Assembly: GCF_025362505.1 (NCBI RefSeq)
Contig: NZ_JANYGG010000135.1
Location: 1-64,000 of the forward strand
Reading direction: 5' to 3'
DNA from: Sphingomonas sp.
GTDB taxonomy: Bacteria; Pseudomonadota; Alphaproteobacteria; Sphingomonadales; Sphingomonadaceae
Length of the DNA stretch: 64,000 nt
Shown: piece by piece, positions 8,316 to 16,028 of the stretch
Numbering within the stretch: the stretch's first letter is position 1
How the letters are laid out: every line of letters begins with the position of its first letter
Made by a program: the position numbers and the translations under genes
Notes under the pieces: generated by a model
The model's input: the letters and a program-made list of their open reading frames with translations, nothing else
The model's database searches: none
Told to the model about the DNA's origin: nothing

Positions 8316-9092
8316 CTAGCCCTTTGCTCGCTGGACCGAGGCGCCGCCATCAAGCATCCCGCTGATCATGTCACCCATGAACACGTGCGGCTTGGGATAG
8401 GCAACACGGCTATGCTTGAGCCCGAGCGACAGTGCAGCTTCAGCCAGCTTGTAGGTCAGCGGGCCCGGATTGATCAAGGGCACGGGCAGACGTTCGGCCA
8501 GCCAGGCATGGCTTTGATGCATCGTTGTTGATCCAAGGCAAATGGCCTCGGCACCATCTTCCACGCATTGCATTGCGGCGGCGAGAAGTTTGGGAAAGAC
8601 ATCCTCTTCTTTGCCGCCCAGCAGGTTGGAGACGTCCGGGGGAATATTGGGCGAGCGGATCGACACACATTTGTGCTCGAGGCCATATTCCTTCAGCGTC
8701 TTAGTGTAGAGACCTTTCCAGGGATCCCACTGGGTCAGAACCGAAAAATTATTGGCAAAGATAAGCGCGGTCAAAAACGAAGCGCGCCCGGGCGAAATCA
8801 CGGGAATATCCAGAACCGAACGCAGCGCGTTCATGCCGGAGTCGCTCATCGTATCGATGCAAACCGCATCATAGCCGTCCTTTTCAGCCGAGAGACCGGC
8901 TTCAAATATGGAAATGTCGGCCAGCACGTAATCGTGATGACTGTCATACAAGGCCGGTGCAGCTTTAACCGGCTTGTAGTCAAACGTGATGCCGGGACCC
9001 AACTGCACCGAACTAAGCTGTGCCTTGCGATTGGCGACGCCGTCGTCGTCTAGCGGGAACGGAACGATCACAAGAACGCGCTTGTCAGTCAT
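8316..9092 (-). CDS. Asp/Glu racemase-fold protein (hydantoin racemase-like), paralogue 1
   Basis: The 258-residue protein has the Asp/Glu/hydantoin racemase fold: N-terminal RVLVIVPFPLDDDGVANR, then IDTMSDSGMNALRS and LGSTTMHQSHAWLAERLPVPLINPG. Active family members use two cysteines, in a C-x-D-x-G region and a C-A-G-M-like region. Here those places read TMSDSG and LGSTTM, so neither cysteine appears conserved. The paralogue at 20983 shares the same replacements. It may therefore be a decarboxylase-, isomerase- or lyase-like member rather than a racemase. The start is ATG 9092 with AAAGGA upstream. It is divergent from the GntR gene across an operator-like palindrome. Confidence 0.7.
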   Translation of the reverse strand: MTDKRVLVIVPFPLDDDGVANRKAQLSSVQLGPGITFDYKPVKAAPALYDSHHDYVLADISIFEAGLSAEKDGYDAVCIDTMSDSGMNALRSVLDIPVISPGRASFLTALIFANNFSVLTQWDPWKGLYTKTLKEYGLEHKCVSIRSPNIPPDVSNLLGGKEEDVFPKLLAAAMQCVEDGAEAICLGSTTMHQSHAWLAERLPVPLINPGPLTYKLAEAALSLGLKHSRVAYPKPHVFMGDMISGMLDGGASVQRAKG

Positions 9093-9230
9093 GATAGGAT
9101 CCTTTCAGCAATAGCGGCGCAGGTTACAGACCAGAAAGCCTGACCGGCCGGAGAACCTGACCGCTCTACCCCCAGCGGGCCCGAAACGGCGTTTGCCCAC
9201 CGCCCGCGAACTATGCTACCAAAGTTTCGA

Positions 9231-9244
9231 TTGGTCCAGACCAA
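9231..9244. promoter_or_regulatory. GntR operator, site 1 (TTGGTCCAGACCAA)
   Basis: This 14-base inverted repeat TTGGTC-CA-GACCAA lies between the divergent racemase-fold and gntR genes, 28 bases before the gntR start. It resembles the TGGTCTAGACCA sites bound by HutC-type GntR regulators such as NagR/DasR. An identical copy lies at 12117 and a diverged one at 15952. Autoregulation and control of both flanking genes are inferred. Confidence 0.7.
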
Positions 9245-9272
9245 TAATGAACCCGCGATCGGATGACGTTCC

Positions 9273-10031
9273 ATGACATCGTTGCTCGCCGCCCCCGTCC
9301 CGCGATACCGGGAAATCGCCAATCAAATCGAGCGCGAAATCGTAACAGGCAAATGGTCCATCGGCGAAAAGCTTGCGCCCGAGCAGGCCTTGGCATCGCA
9401 ATACGAAGTAAGCCGCTTCACCATTCGCGAGGCGATGAGCCGGCTTGAGGAAAGTGGCCTTATCAGCCGCAACCGCAGGCGCGGAACGGTGGTCACATCG
9501 GCGGCGCCAATCGATCAGATGGTCCAGAAGCTGGGATCAATGGACGAACTGCTGCAATATGCGCCGCAGACCAGATTGAAAGTGTTGCGCACGCAATTGG
9601 TCGAGGCCGATGTCGCCCTGGCGCAAATGCTGGCCTGTTCGGCAGGATCGCGTTGGGCGCGCATTGAAACCATCCGTGTCGAAAGCAAGCGCAGTCCGGT
9701 TTGTTGGACAGATATCTATGTTCCGGCCGAGTTTGCCGACCTTGCCGACCAGATCGGAAAAGACGCAACGCCGGCGTTTCGGGTCATGGAGCAGACCTAT
9801 GGGCTGTTCGCGACCGACATCAATGCCGAACTGTTCGCCGGGTCGCTGACCCAGCGCAAGGCTGAAGCGCTTGAAGTTGAACCTGGCAGCCCTGCCCTGA
9901 TCATCGTCCGGCGCTACCGCGACCGCAGCGGCCGCTTGTTCGAAGTCTCGGTCAGCGAGCATCCGGCTGGCCGGTTTTCGTATTCGGTCGACCTGCAACG
10001 CAAAACAGGAAACACATTACCTCATGACTAA
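9273..10031 (+). CDS. GntR-family regulator, HutC subfamily (UTRA domain)
   Basis: The 252-residue protein has an N-terminal winged helix (PRYREIANQIEREIVTGKWSIGEKLAPEQALASQYEVSRFTIREAMSRLEESGLI) at residues 10-65. A UTRA ligand-binding domain follows, ending in GSPALIIVRRYRDRSGRLFEVSVSEHPAGRFSYSVDL. UTRA regulators usually release DNA on binding a pathway metabolite. The TTGGTCCAGACCAA palindrome just upstream and two more in nearby divergent promoters make it the likely local regulator of module 1. Its 3' end overlaps the next gene by 8 bases, so the two are co-translated. Confidence 0.85.
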   Translation: MTSLLAAPVPRYREIANQIEREIVTGKWSIGEKLAPEQALASQYEVSRFTIREAMSRLEESGLISRNRRRGTVVTSAAPIDQMVQKLGSMDELLQYAPQTRLKVLRTQLVEADVALAQMLACSAGSRWARIETIRVESKRSPVCWTDIYVPAEFADLADQIGKDATPAFRVMEQTYGLFATDINAELFAGSLTQRKAEALEVEPGSPALIIVRRYRDRSGRLFEVSVSEHPAGRFSYSVDLQRKTGNTLPHD

Positions 10032-10911
10032 AGCAATTCTCTCGGATTCTGCCGCTCCGATCCGCAGCTTCCTGTTCACGCCGGCGAATCACCCGCGCAA
10101 GGTGGAAAAGGTTTTCGCATCGGGTGCGGACGCCATTATCCTTGACCTTGAAGACGCCTGCGCCGCTTCCGAAAAACCGGCAAGCCGGGCGGTGGCGGTG
10201 GCAGCATTGTCCGCGCCGCGCTCCTGTCTGGGCTATGTGCGGGTCAATGCTACCGATACCGAATGGTGCTTTCGCGACCTCGATGAGGTTGTCGGTCCGT
10301 GGCTTGACGGGATCGTGGCGCCGAAAATCGAACGGCCCGAAGAGATCGTCCTGATCGACTGGATGATCGCGCAATTCGAGCGCGAACGCGGGCTCCCTGT
10401 CGGCGCAATCGATCTGATGCCGATCATTGAGACAGGGGCCGGGCTCCATGCCCTGGACGCGATCATTGCGGCAGGCACGCGGATGCGGCGCGTTTCGTTT
10501 GGCGCGGGCGATTTCACGCGCGATATGGGCATGAAATGGAGCGCTGACGAAGCCGAACTGGCCTATGCCCGGGGACGGCTCATTCTGGCCTCGCGCGTGG
10601 GCGGCCTGGAAGCGCCGATCGATACGGTTCATATCGATCTTGCGGACGAGGACAGCTTTGACCAGTCGGTTGTCACGGGGGTCAAGTTCGGGTTTCAGGG
10701 CAAGTTGCTGATCCATCCCAAGCAGGTTGCCCGAACCAATCAATCGTTCATGCCGAGCGCCAAGGAAATCGCCCGCGCCGAAAAGATCGTCGCCGCGTTC
10801 AACGCCGCTGAAGGCGCCGGGTCGGCCTCAATTCAGGTCGATGGCTATTTCGTCGACTACCCGATTGTAGAAAAGGCACAGCGCGTGCTGGCCTTGGCGG
10901 TGCGCACCTGA
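10024..10911 (+). CDS. HpcH/HpaI-family CoA ester lyase (CitE-like)
   Basis: The 295-residue TIM-barrel protein starts RSFLFTPANHPRKVEKVFASGADAIILDLEDAC, as citrate lyase beta-like and malyl/citramalyl-CoA lyases do. It continues with MPIIETGAGLHALDAI, SFGAGDFTRDMG and GKLLIHPKQV, which carry the Mg-binding Glu/Asp and acyl-CoA contacts. The family cleaves (or condenses) 3-hydroxyacyl-CoA or beta-hydroxy acids to acetyl-CoA and an oxo acid. It overlaps the regulator gene, so it belongs to module 1. A CoA-transferase gene converges on it from downstream and could supply the CoA thioester. Confidence 0.8.
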   Translation: MTKAILSDSAAPIRSFLFTPANHPRKVEKVFASGADAIILDLEDACAASEKPASRAVAVAALSAPRSCLGYVRVNATDTEWCFRDLDEVVGPWLDGIVAPKIERPEEIVLIDWMIAQFERERGLPVGAIDLMPIIETGAGLHALDAIIAAGTRMRRVSFGAGDFTRDMGMKWSADEAELAYARGRLILASRVGGLEAPIDTVHIDLADEDSFDQSVVTGVKFGFQGKLLIHPKQVARTNQSFMPSAKEIARAEKIVAAFNAAEGAGSASIQVDGYFVDYPIVEKAQRVLALAVRT

Positions 10912-10931
10912 GCCGCCACTGGCGGGCACCA

Positions 10932-12101
10932 CTAACCCAGCCAATCGGCCAGGACAGCGGCGGTGTCCGCGCCCAGTTCGCGCCCAGCCCAGCGTATGGA
11001 ACCTGGCGTATCGCTAAGCCGCGGGCAGACATTCGGCAAGGTCAGGGGGCCCGCGCGTTCGTCGACTATCTGAACGAGATTGTCGCGCGCGGCAAATTGG
11101 GGATCCTCAAAGATCTCGTCGATTCCATAGACCGGGCCGCACGGGACCTGGCCGGTTTCGCAGGCGGCGAGAATCTCGTCGCGGGTCATGGCACTGGTCC
11201 AGTGGCTTACAAAAGCGTCCACTTCGGCGCGTCTTGCCTCACGCTTGGCAATGGTCCCGTAGAAGCCCTCGCCGGTCACATCCATGCGGTCCATGATCGC
11301 GGTCAGGCGACCGAAAATCTTGTCATTGGTGCAGGCGATGGCCACCCATTTTCCGTCCTTGGTGGGGTAGTGACTGTGCGGCACCGCGTTGACCGTGCCC
11401 GCGCCCATCCGCTCGCGCACGAAGCCGTTGTAGGCATAAGCCGGCGCCAGCTCATCGAGCAAACGAAAGGTGCCCTCATAGAGCCCAACGTCAACAATCT
11501 GTCCCCGCCCCGTGCGATCGCGCGCGCGCAGCGCCGTGAGCACGCCGAGCGCCGCGAACAGCCCGGTGACATAATCCGATAACGTTGCCGTTCCCGGTGA
11601 TGCCGGCGGCGCCCCCGGCTCACCGCACAGATAGGAAATTCCACTAAAGGCATTGGCAATGCGGCCGAAACCCGGACGATCACTATAAGGACCAGTTTGC
11701 CCATAGGCCGTTACGCGGGCGATGATCAGGCGCGGATTGAGCGCCTGCAGGACATCAGGGCCCAGCCCCCAGCGCTCGAGCGTTCCGGGCTGGAAATTCT
11801 CGCACAGAATGTCGGCCTGCGCGGCGAGCTTTTTCAGCGTTTCAGCACCCTCGGGTGTCCGCAAATCAAGTTCGATCGATCGCTTGTTGCGCCCTTCACT
11901 GAGCCAGACCAAAGTATCACCCGACGGCGTCGGCGTGCCGAACTTGCGGATCGGATCACCGCTGCCCGGAAGCTCTATCTTGACGACATCAGCGCCAAAT
12001 TCCGCCAGATAAGTGGCGCAATAGGGCCCGGCGATGAAGGTTGCGAGATCAAGCACCTTGAGCCCTTGAAACGCACCCGGAGAAGGGCAATCGCCGATCA
12101 T
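10932..12101 (-). CDS. Family III CoA-transferase (CaiB/BaiF type)
   Basis: The 389-residue protein has GLKVLDLATFIAGPYCATYLAEFGADVVKIELPGSGDPIR at the N-terminus. The catalytic-aspartate region is DVGLYEGTFRLLDEL, and CENFQPGTLERWGL and ARVTAYGQTGPYSDRPGFG are typical motifs. Family III enzymes move CoA between carboxylic acids through an aspartyl-CoA thioester. It is transcribed from the divergent promoter with operator site 2, opposite the AbfD/HpaB-fold gene. A second family III enzyme sits in module 2. Donor and acceptor acids are unknown. Confidence 0.85.
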   Translation of the reverse strand: MIGDCPSPGAFQGLKVLDLATFIAGPYCATYLAEFGADVVKIELPGSGDPIRKFGTPTPSGDTLVWLSEGRNKRSIELDLRTPEGAETLKKLAAQADILCENFQPGTLERWGLGPDVLQALNPRLIIARVTAYGQTGPYSDRPGFGRIANAFSGISYLCGEPGAPPASPGTATLSDYVTGLFAALGVLTALRARDRTGRGQIVDVGLYEGTFRLLDELAPAYAYNGFVRERMGAGTVNAVPHSHYPTKDGKWVAIACTNDKIFGRLTAIMDRMDVTGEGFYGTIAKREARRAEVDAFVSHWTSAMTRDEILAACETGQVPCGPVYGIDEIFEDPQFAARDNLVQIVDERAGPLTLPNVCPRLSDTPGSIRWAGRELGADTAAVLADWLG

Positions 12102-12116
12102 TATATGTACTTTCTA

Positions 12117-12130
12117 TTGGTCCAGACCAA
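12117..12130. promoter_or_regulatory. GntR operator, site 2 (TTGGTCCAGACCAA)
   Basis: An exact copy of the 14-base palindrome at 9231 lies in the 98-base gap between the divergent CoA-transferase (start 12101) and AbfD/HpaB-fold (start 12200) genes. It is 16 bases before the CoA-transferase start codon, a good position for repression of both directions. Confidence 0.7.
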
Positions 12131-12199
12131 TGGTAACGGTATCGGAATGGCTGGTTGCCTTCAAGGCAGAAAGTCTGGCAATTGAAAAGGGTCTAAGCC

Positions 12200-13741
12200 G
12201 TGCTCATGTCCGCCGAACAGTATCGTGAATCGCTTCGACGGCTCAAGCCCCGGGTTTATGTTGGCGGCGATCTGGTCACCTCGGTGGCAGACGAGCCCCG
12301 GCTCGAGCCCGGCATCAACGCCACAGGCATAACCTATGATTTCGCGCTTGTGCCCGATTATGCAAAAGTCATGGTCACGAACGGGCTTTCGGGTGAGCCG
12401 ACTAACCGGTTTCTCGCCATCAACCGTTCGCGCCAAGACCTTCTCGACAAGCTCGAAGCCGTCCGGCTAACGTGCCAATATGCTGGCTGCACCCAGCGCT
12501 ATCTGACCCACGATGCCTTCAACGGTCTGTGGGAAGCAACCTGGCGGATCACCGAGCGCACCGGCAGCGAAAGTCATGACCGGCTGAAGGCATATATCGC
12601 CTATTCGCAGGCCAACGATCTCGCCATCGGCATCGCGATGACCGACGGCAAGGGCGATCGCTCAAAGCGTCCGTCCGAGCAGGTCGAACCCCTGTCTTAC
12701 GTCCACGTCAAGGAGCGCCGGGTTGATGGCATCGTCATCGCCGGAGTGAAGGCGATCGTGACGGGCGGGCCCTATATGCACGAATATCTGGTGCTGCCGT
12801 GCCGCCGCATGGGCGCCGAGGACAAGGACTTTGCGGTTGCCTGCGCGGTGCCGATTGATGCGCAAGGTGTAACCGTCGTTTCGCGTCCGGCAGGAAGGCC
12901 GGGCCAAGCCGCTGCCAAATTCAGCGCCAAGTTTGCCCAGTCGGTCGCGGCGGTCCATTTCGATGATGTTTTCGTGCCTTGGGACAAAGTGTTCATCGAT
13001 GGCGAAATCGACGAAGCCCACCTGATGACCACCAACTACGCCTCGCATCACCGCCATAGCTGCATCGGCGCGCGCGCCGGGTTCGGCGATTTGTTGATCG
13101 GCGCAGGCGCGTTGATGATGGAGGCCAACGGGCTTGATCTCAACAAGATCTCGCACCTCAAAGACAAGATGGTCGAACTGATCAAGATCACCGAAGGCTT
13201 CTATGCCTGCGGTGTTGCGGCCTCGACCTTTGGCGAAGAGGATGCCGCGGGAAATTTCCGGCCGGAACAGATCTACTCAAACATTGGCAAGCTGCTGCTG
13301 GCCAACCAGATCTATGACATGCACCGCATCGCCCACGAGGTTTCGGGCGGCCTGATCGTGGGGCTGCCCTCGCCCGAAGAGGATCACAATCCCGCCACGG
13401 CGCCGATGATTGAATCGCTGCTGCGCGGCCGGGCCGATGTGCCCTATAAACATCGCGCCAATGTTGCGCGCTTCATCGAAGACCTGACAGCTTCGGAAAC
13501 GGGCGGCTGGTATTCGGTGATTAGCCTGCACGGCGGCGGATCGCCCGAGGCAATGAAGCTGGAAATCCTGCGCAATTATCCCGTTCAAGATCGCAAGGAT
13601 CTGGTCCAATCGCTGCTCGATCGCGGCGCGCTCGATCTGGGCAAAGGCCCCTCGCGCGACAGTCAGCCGGGGCGTTGCTGCGCCAAGGGCTGTGCCTCCG
13701 ACGATGCCATACCCAGTCGCACGAGCTTCACCGCCGAATAA
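12200..13741 (+). CDS. 4-hydroxybutyryl-CoA dehydratase/HpaB-fold flavoprotein lacking cluster ligands
   Basis: The 513-residue protein matches the 4-hydroxyphenylacetate 3-hydroxylase/4-hydroxybutyryl-CoA dehydratase fold. Segments include GITYDFALVPDY, CTQRYLTHDAFNGLWEATWRI, HHRHSCIGARAGFGDLLIGA, KDKMVELIKITEGFYACGVAAS and HEVSGGLIVGLPS. It looks closer to the dehydratase AbfD than to HpaB. Of AbfD's four [4Fe-4S] ligands (Cys99, Cys103, His292, Cys299), Cys97 and His284 remain here. The other two positions read Tyr101 and Ala291. It may thus be an FAD monooxygenase or an FAD-only isomerase/dehydratase. The tail has a CCAKGC cluster. The start is GTG 12200 (GAAAAGGG 8 bases upstream) or ATG 12206. 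Confidence 0.75.
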   Translation: MLMSAEQYRESLRRLKPRVYVGGDLVTSVADEPRLEPGINATGITYDFALVPDYAKVMVTNGLSGEPTNRFLAINRSRQDLLDKLEAVRLTCQYAGCTQRYLTHDAFNGLWEATWRITERTGSESHDRLKAYIAYSQANDLAIGIAMTDGKGDRSKRPSEQVEPLSYVHVKERRVDGIVIAGVKAIVTGGPYMHEYLVLPCRRMGAEDKDFAVACAVPIDAQGVTVVSRPAGRPGQAAAKFSAKFAQSVAAVHFDDVFVPWDKVFIDGEIDEAHLMTTNYASHHRHSCIGARAGFGDLLIGAGALMMEANGLDLNKISHLKDKMVELIKITEGFYACGVAASTFGEEDAAGNFRPEQIYSNIGKLLLANQIYDMHRIAHEVSGGLIVGLPSPEEDHNPATAPMIESLLRGRADVPYKHRANVARFIEDLTASETGGWYSVISLHGGGSPEAMKLEILRNYPVQDRKDLVQSLLDRGALDLGKGPSRDSQPGRCCAKGCASDDAIPSRTSFTAE

Positions 13742-13744
13742 GCC

Positions 13745-14383
13745 CTAGCGGGGGCGCTCAACCGACATGGGCAAATTTGAAACGCGCGCCATTTCGCCGC
13801 GATCGAACAGGCCCGGATCTGCAAGATAGGCGCGCGCCATCGGCATAGCGTCTAGGCCCCAGAACAATTCGTGCCCGACAGCCAAAGTCGGAACACCATA
13901 GACACCCGCTGCGACGGCAGCCTCGGTGTTCGTGCGCAGTCGGTCCTTGACCGCTGGATCCTGCACGGCGTCCATCGGAACATCGAGCGCAGAGGCAAGC
14001 GCGGCGGCGGTTTCGGCCGACTCCGGATCGCGGCCCTCGACCCAAACCAGCCGGAACGCTGCGGCTGCATCCGCTACGGTCAGGTCCTTGGCGCTGAGCA
14101 GCCGGAGCAAGGTTAGCGGGTTGAACGGATGAGCGGGCGGCGCACGAAACGCCAAGCCCCGCTCATCGGCGAGCCATTGCACCATGCGGTATGTCTGCGT
14201 GCGCTTGGCCGGGATTTCGGCCGGGCCCAAATGTCCGAAGGCCTTGAGCAAGCCCGCGAAAAGGACTGGCCGAAACATGATATCATGCTGCGCCGAGAGT
14301 GCCGTGATTTCTGGGATGACAAGCGCAGCAAAAGGCGAAATGACATCGAAATACCAGACGATTGGCATTTCTGAGCTTGCCAT
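13745..14383 (-). CDS. DsbA-family/2-hydroxychromene-2-carboxylate isomerase-like protein
   Basis: The 212-residue protein has the kappa-GST/DsbA-like fold of HCCA isomerases. VWYFDVISPFAALVIPEI is the active-site strand (SPF where the family usually has SPY/SPW). LLSAKDLTVADAAAAFRLVWVEGRD and AGVYGVPTLAVGHELFWGLD provide the cis-Pro loop VPT and the conserved FWG. Relatives perform glutathione-dependent isomerisation or dithiol exchange; the lack of a CxxC excludes a DsbA oxidase role. Its ATG shares one base with the TGA of the TauD-like gene (TGATG), showing translational coupling. It converges on the AbfD/HpaB-fold gene with 3 bases between. Confidence 0.75.
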   Translation of the reverse strand: MASSEMPIVWYFDVISPFAALVIPEITALSAQHDIMFRPVLFAGLLKAFGHLGPAEIPAKRTQTYRMVQWLADERGLAFRAPPAHPFNPLTLLRLLSAKDLTVADAAAAFRLVWVEGRDPESAETAAALASALDVPMDAVQDPAVKDRLRTNTEAAVAAGVYGVPTLAVGHELFWGLDAMPMARAYLADPGLFDRGEMARVSNLPMSVERPR

Positions 14384-15240
14384 CAGAACGGCACCGCGCG
14401 GTCAGGCTGGGGCAAAATGGTCGTCCGATACATCAATCGCTCAAACTCCCCGTCAAAGTCGTCGCGTCGGTGCATGGTGCAGGCGTTGTCCCACATCAGC
14501 GCGTCGCTGACATTCCAATCGTGGCGGTAGACGAACTCATCGCGGCAGGTCCACGCAAACAGCTCATCGAGCACGGACCGGCTTTCGTCATCGGGCAATC
14601 CGCTGATCTTGATCGTCATGCCCGGGCAGACATAGAGCGCGCGCCGCCCGCTATAGGGATGCGTGCGCACCAGTGGATGCGCTATATCGGGCGTAATGTT
14701 GGTCTGTTTGGTATTGGTCGTGGTCGAGTACATCTGGTTGAAGGCGACATACGATTGGATCGCATTACGCCCATCGACCACATCCTTGAGATGACGCGGA
14801 AGCCGCGCGTAAGCGGTGGTCATATCGGCAAAATGAGTGCTGCCACCTGTAGGCGGGATCTTGATTGAAAAGAGTAGCGAGCCGACGGCAGGTTTAGGCA
14901 GATAGATTTGGTCAAAATGCCAACCAACTTCGCCATCGGCGAGTGCGCCGGTCGGCTTGCCGTCTTCGCGGATGTTGGTGATCTGCAGAAGCTCGGGGTG
15001 CGTCTTGTTGAGCCACTCCTCGCGGAGGTGGATCTCGAGCGGCCCGACCAACCGGCTGAACTCGATCAGATCCTCTTTCTCGATATCCTGCTCCCGAAAC
15101 AGCAGGACCTCGTAGCGCAGCCATAGTGCCCTGATTTCATGAAAGACATCCGGAGCCATTTGACCGGATAGAGTGACACCCAGCACTTCGGCGCCAAAGG
15201 TATCGGTCAGCGGCCTGACCTCGAGTGACTTCGCTACCAT
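14383..15240 (-). CDS. TauD/TfdA-family alpha-ketoglutarate-dependent dioxygenase
   Basis: The 285-residue protein starts LEVRPLTDTFGAEVLGVTLSG, as TauD-type enzymes do. It carries VGWHFDQIYLPKPAVGSLL, the HxD iron-ligand motif, and a distal ligand in DALMWDNACTMHRRDDFD. The C-terminal ERLMYRTTI arginine should bind 2-oxoglutarate. These Fe(II) enzymes hydroxylate an unactivated carbon, often next to a heteroatom, and can release sulfite, amine or phenol. It is cotranscribed with the isochorismatase-like gene upstream (9-base gap) and the isomerase-like gene downstream. Confidence 0.85.
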   Translation of the reverse strand: MVAKSLEVRPLTDTFGAEVLGVTLSGQMAPDVFHEIRALWLRYEVLLFREQDIEKEDLIEFSRLVGPLEIHLREEWLNKTHPELLQITNIREDGKPTGALADGEVGWHFDQIYLPKPAVGSLLFSIKIPPTGGSTHFADMTTAYARLPRHLKDVVDGRNAIQSYVAFNQMYSTTTNTKQTNITPDIAHPLVRTHPYSGRRALYVCPGMTIKISGLPDDESRSVLDELFAWTCRDEFVYRHDWNVSDALMWDNACTMHRRDDFDGEFERLMYRTTILPQPDRAVPF

Positions 15241-15249
15241 TTAGGGCCC

Positions 15250-15936
15250 CTACGCTGCCACGCCAAGCTTGGTGAACTGTTCGATTTCCGCGATGATTTC
15301 ATCAGTAGTCGCAACCCGACCCCACAGCCGCCTGAACGTATCCTCGAACGCGAGCTGCATGCGGTCGCTGCAGGTGCCCGAGGCATCCGAAGCAACAACA
15401 ACCCCGAAGCCGCGATCGGTTGCCTCCATCCCGGTCATGCCAACGCAATTGTTGGTCGAGACGCCGGTGACGATGATCTCGCTGATCCCTTTTGAGGTCA
15501 GATGCGCGCCAAGCCCGGTCGAGGCAAATCCGCCCATCGTTACCTTGTTGAACACTGGCTCTCCGGGCAGCGGCTTCAGCGGATCGACGATCTCATGCTC
15601 ACGCGTGCCCGCATGATTGTTGGTCGCTTCGAAGAGCGGCCGCATGTGGCGCGGGGCATCGCTGTAGTCGCTGCGCTCACAGCCCACCGTCAGATGGACA
15701 ATGTGGGTACCGGATGCACGGAACGCCGCCAGCAGTTTACCGATATTGGGAATGAGCAGCGTGTCGATCCGGTCAAAGCGATAGTCCGCGCTTTCCAGCT
15801 GGCATTGATCGCTCAGCAGCTTGCCCAGGCCATGAAATCTGCTGCCGCTCGCGTATTGCATGTCGACAACCACAAGTGCGCTCGTTCGCGTGTTGAGTAC
15901 GACGGGGGCAGTAAAGCCTTCAAAATAGTTTGACAT
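15250..15936 (-). CDS. Isochorismatase-like (cysteine) hydrolase
   Basis: The 228-residue protein begins MSNYFEGF at ATG 15936; the longer ORF-track start is unsupported because it runs through the operator and into the divergent GST gene. The catalytic triad of the family is visible: Asp in LVVVDMQYA, Lys in VFNKVTMGGF and Cys in VSTNNCVGMTG. Members hydrolyse amides or vinyl ethers, including N-carbamoylsarcosine, maleamate, nicotinamide and isochorismate. Next to hydantoin racemase-fold and HyuAB genes, an N-carbamoyl or maleamate-like amide is a reasonable guess but not proven. It is the first gene of a three-gene operon behind operator site 3. Confidence 0.8.
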   Translation of the reverse strand: MSNYFEGFTAPVVLNTRTSALVVVDMQYASGSRFHGLGKLLSDQCQLESADYRFDRIDTLLIPNIGKLLAAFRASGTHIVHLTVGCERSDYSDAPRHMRPLFEATNNHAGTREHEIVDPLKPLPGEPVFNKVTMGGFASTGLGAHLTSKGISEIIVTGVSTNNCVGMTGMEATDRGFGVVVASDASGTCSDRMQLAFEDTFRRLWGRVATTDEIIAEIEQFTKLGVAA

Positions 15937-15951
15937 GGGCAGAGCCTCGTA

Positions 15952-15965
15952 ATGGTCTGGACCTT
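15952..15965. promoter_or_regulatory. GntR operator, site 3 (ATGGTCTGGACCTT)
   Basis: On the other strand this reads AAGGTCCAGACCAT, matching the palindrome at 9231 and 12117 in 11 of 14 positions with the GGTCCAGACC core intact. It lies in the divergent gap between the isochorismatase-like gene (start 15936) and the first GST gene (start 16029). Confidence 0.6.
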
Positions 15966-16028
15966 TCCTAACACGAGGTTGACAAGGCGCACAATAGGAA
16001 CAAGCATGCCGCTGAGAGGAGTTTTGGC

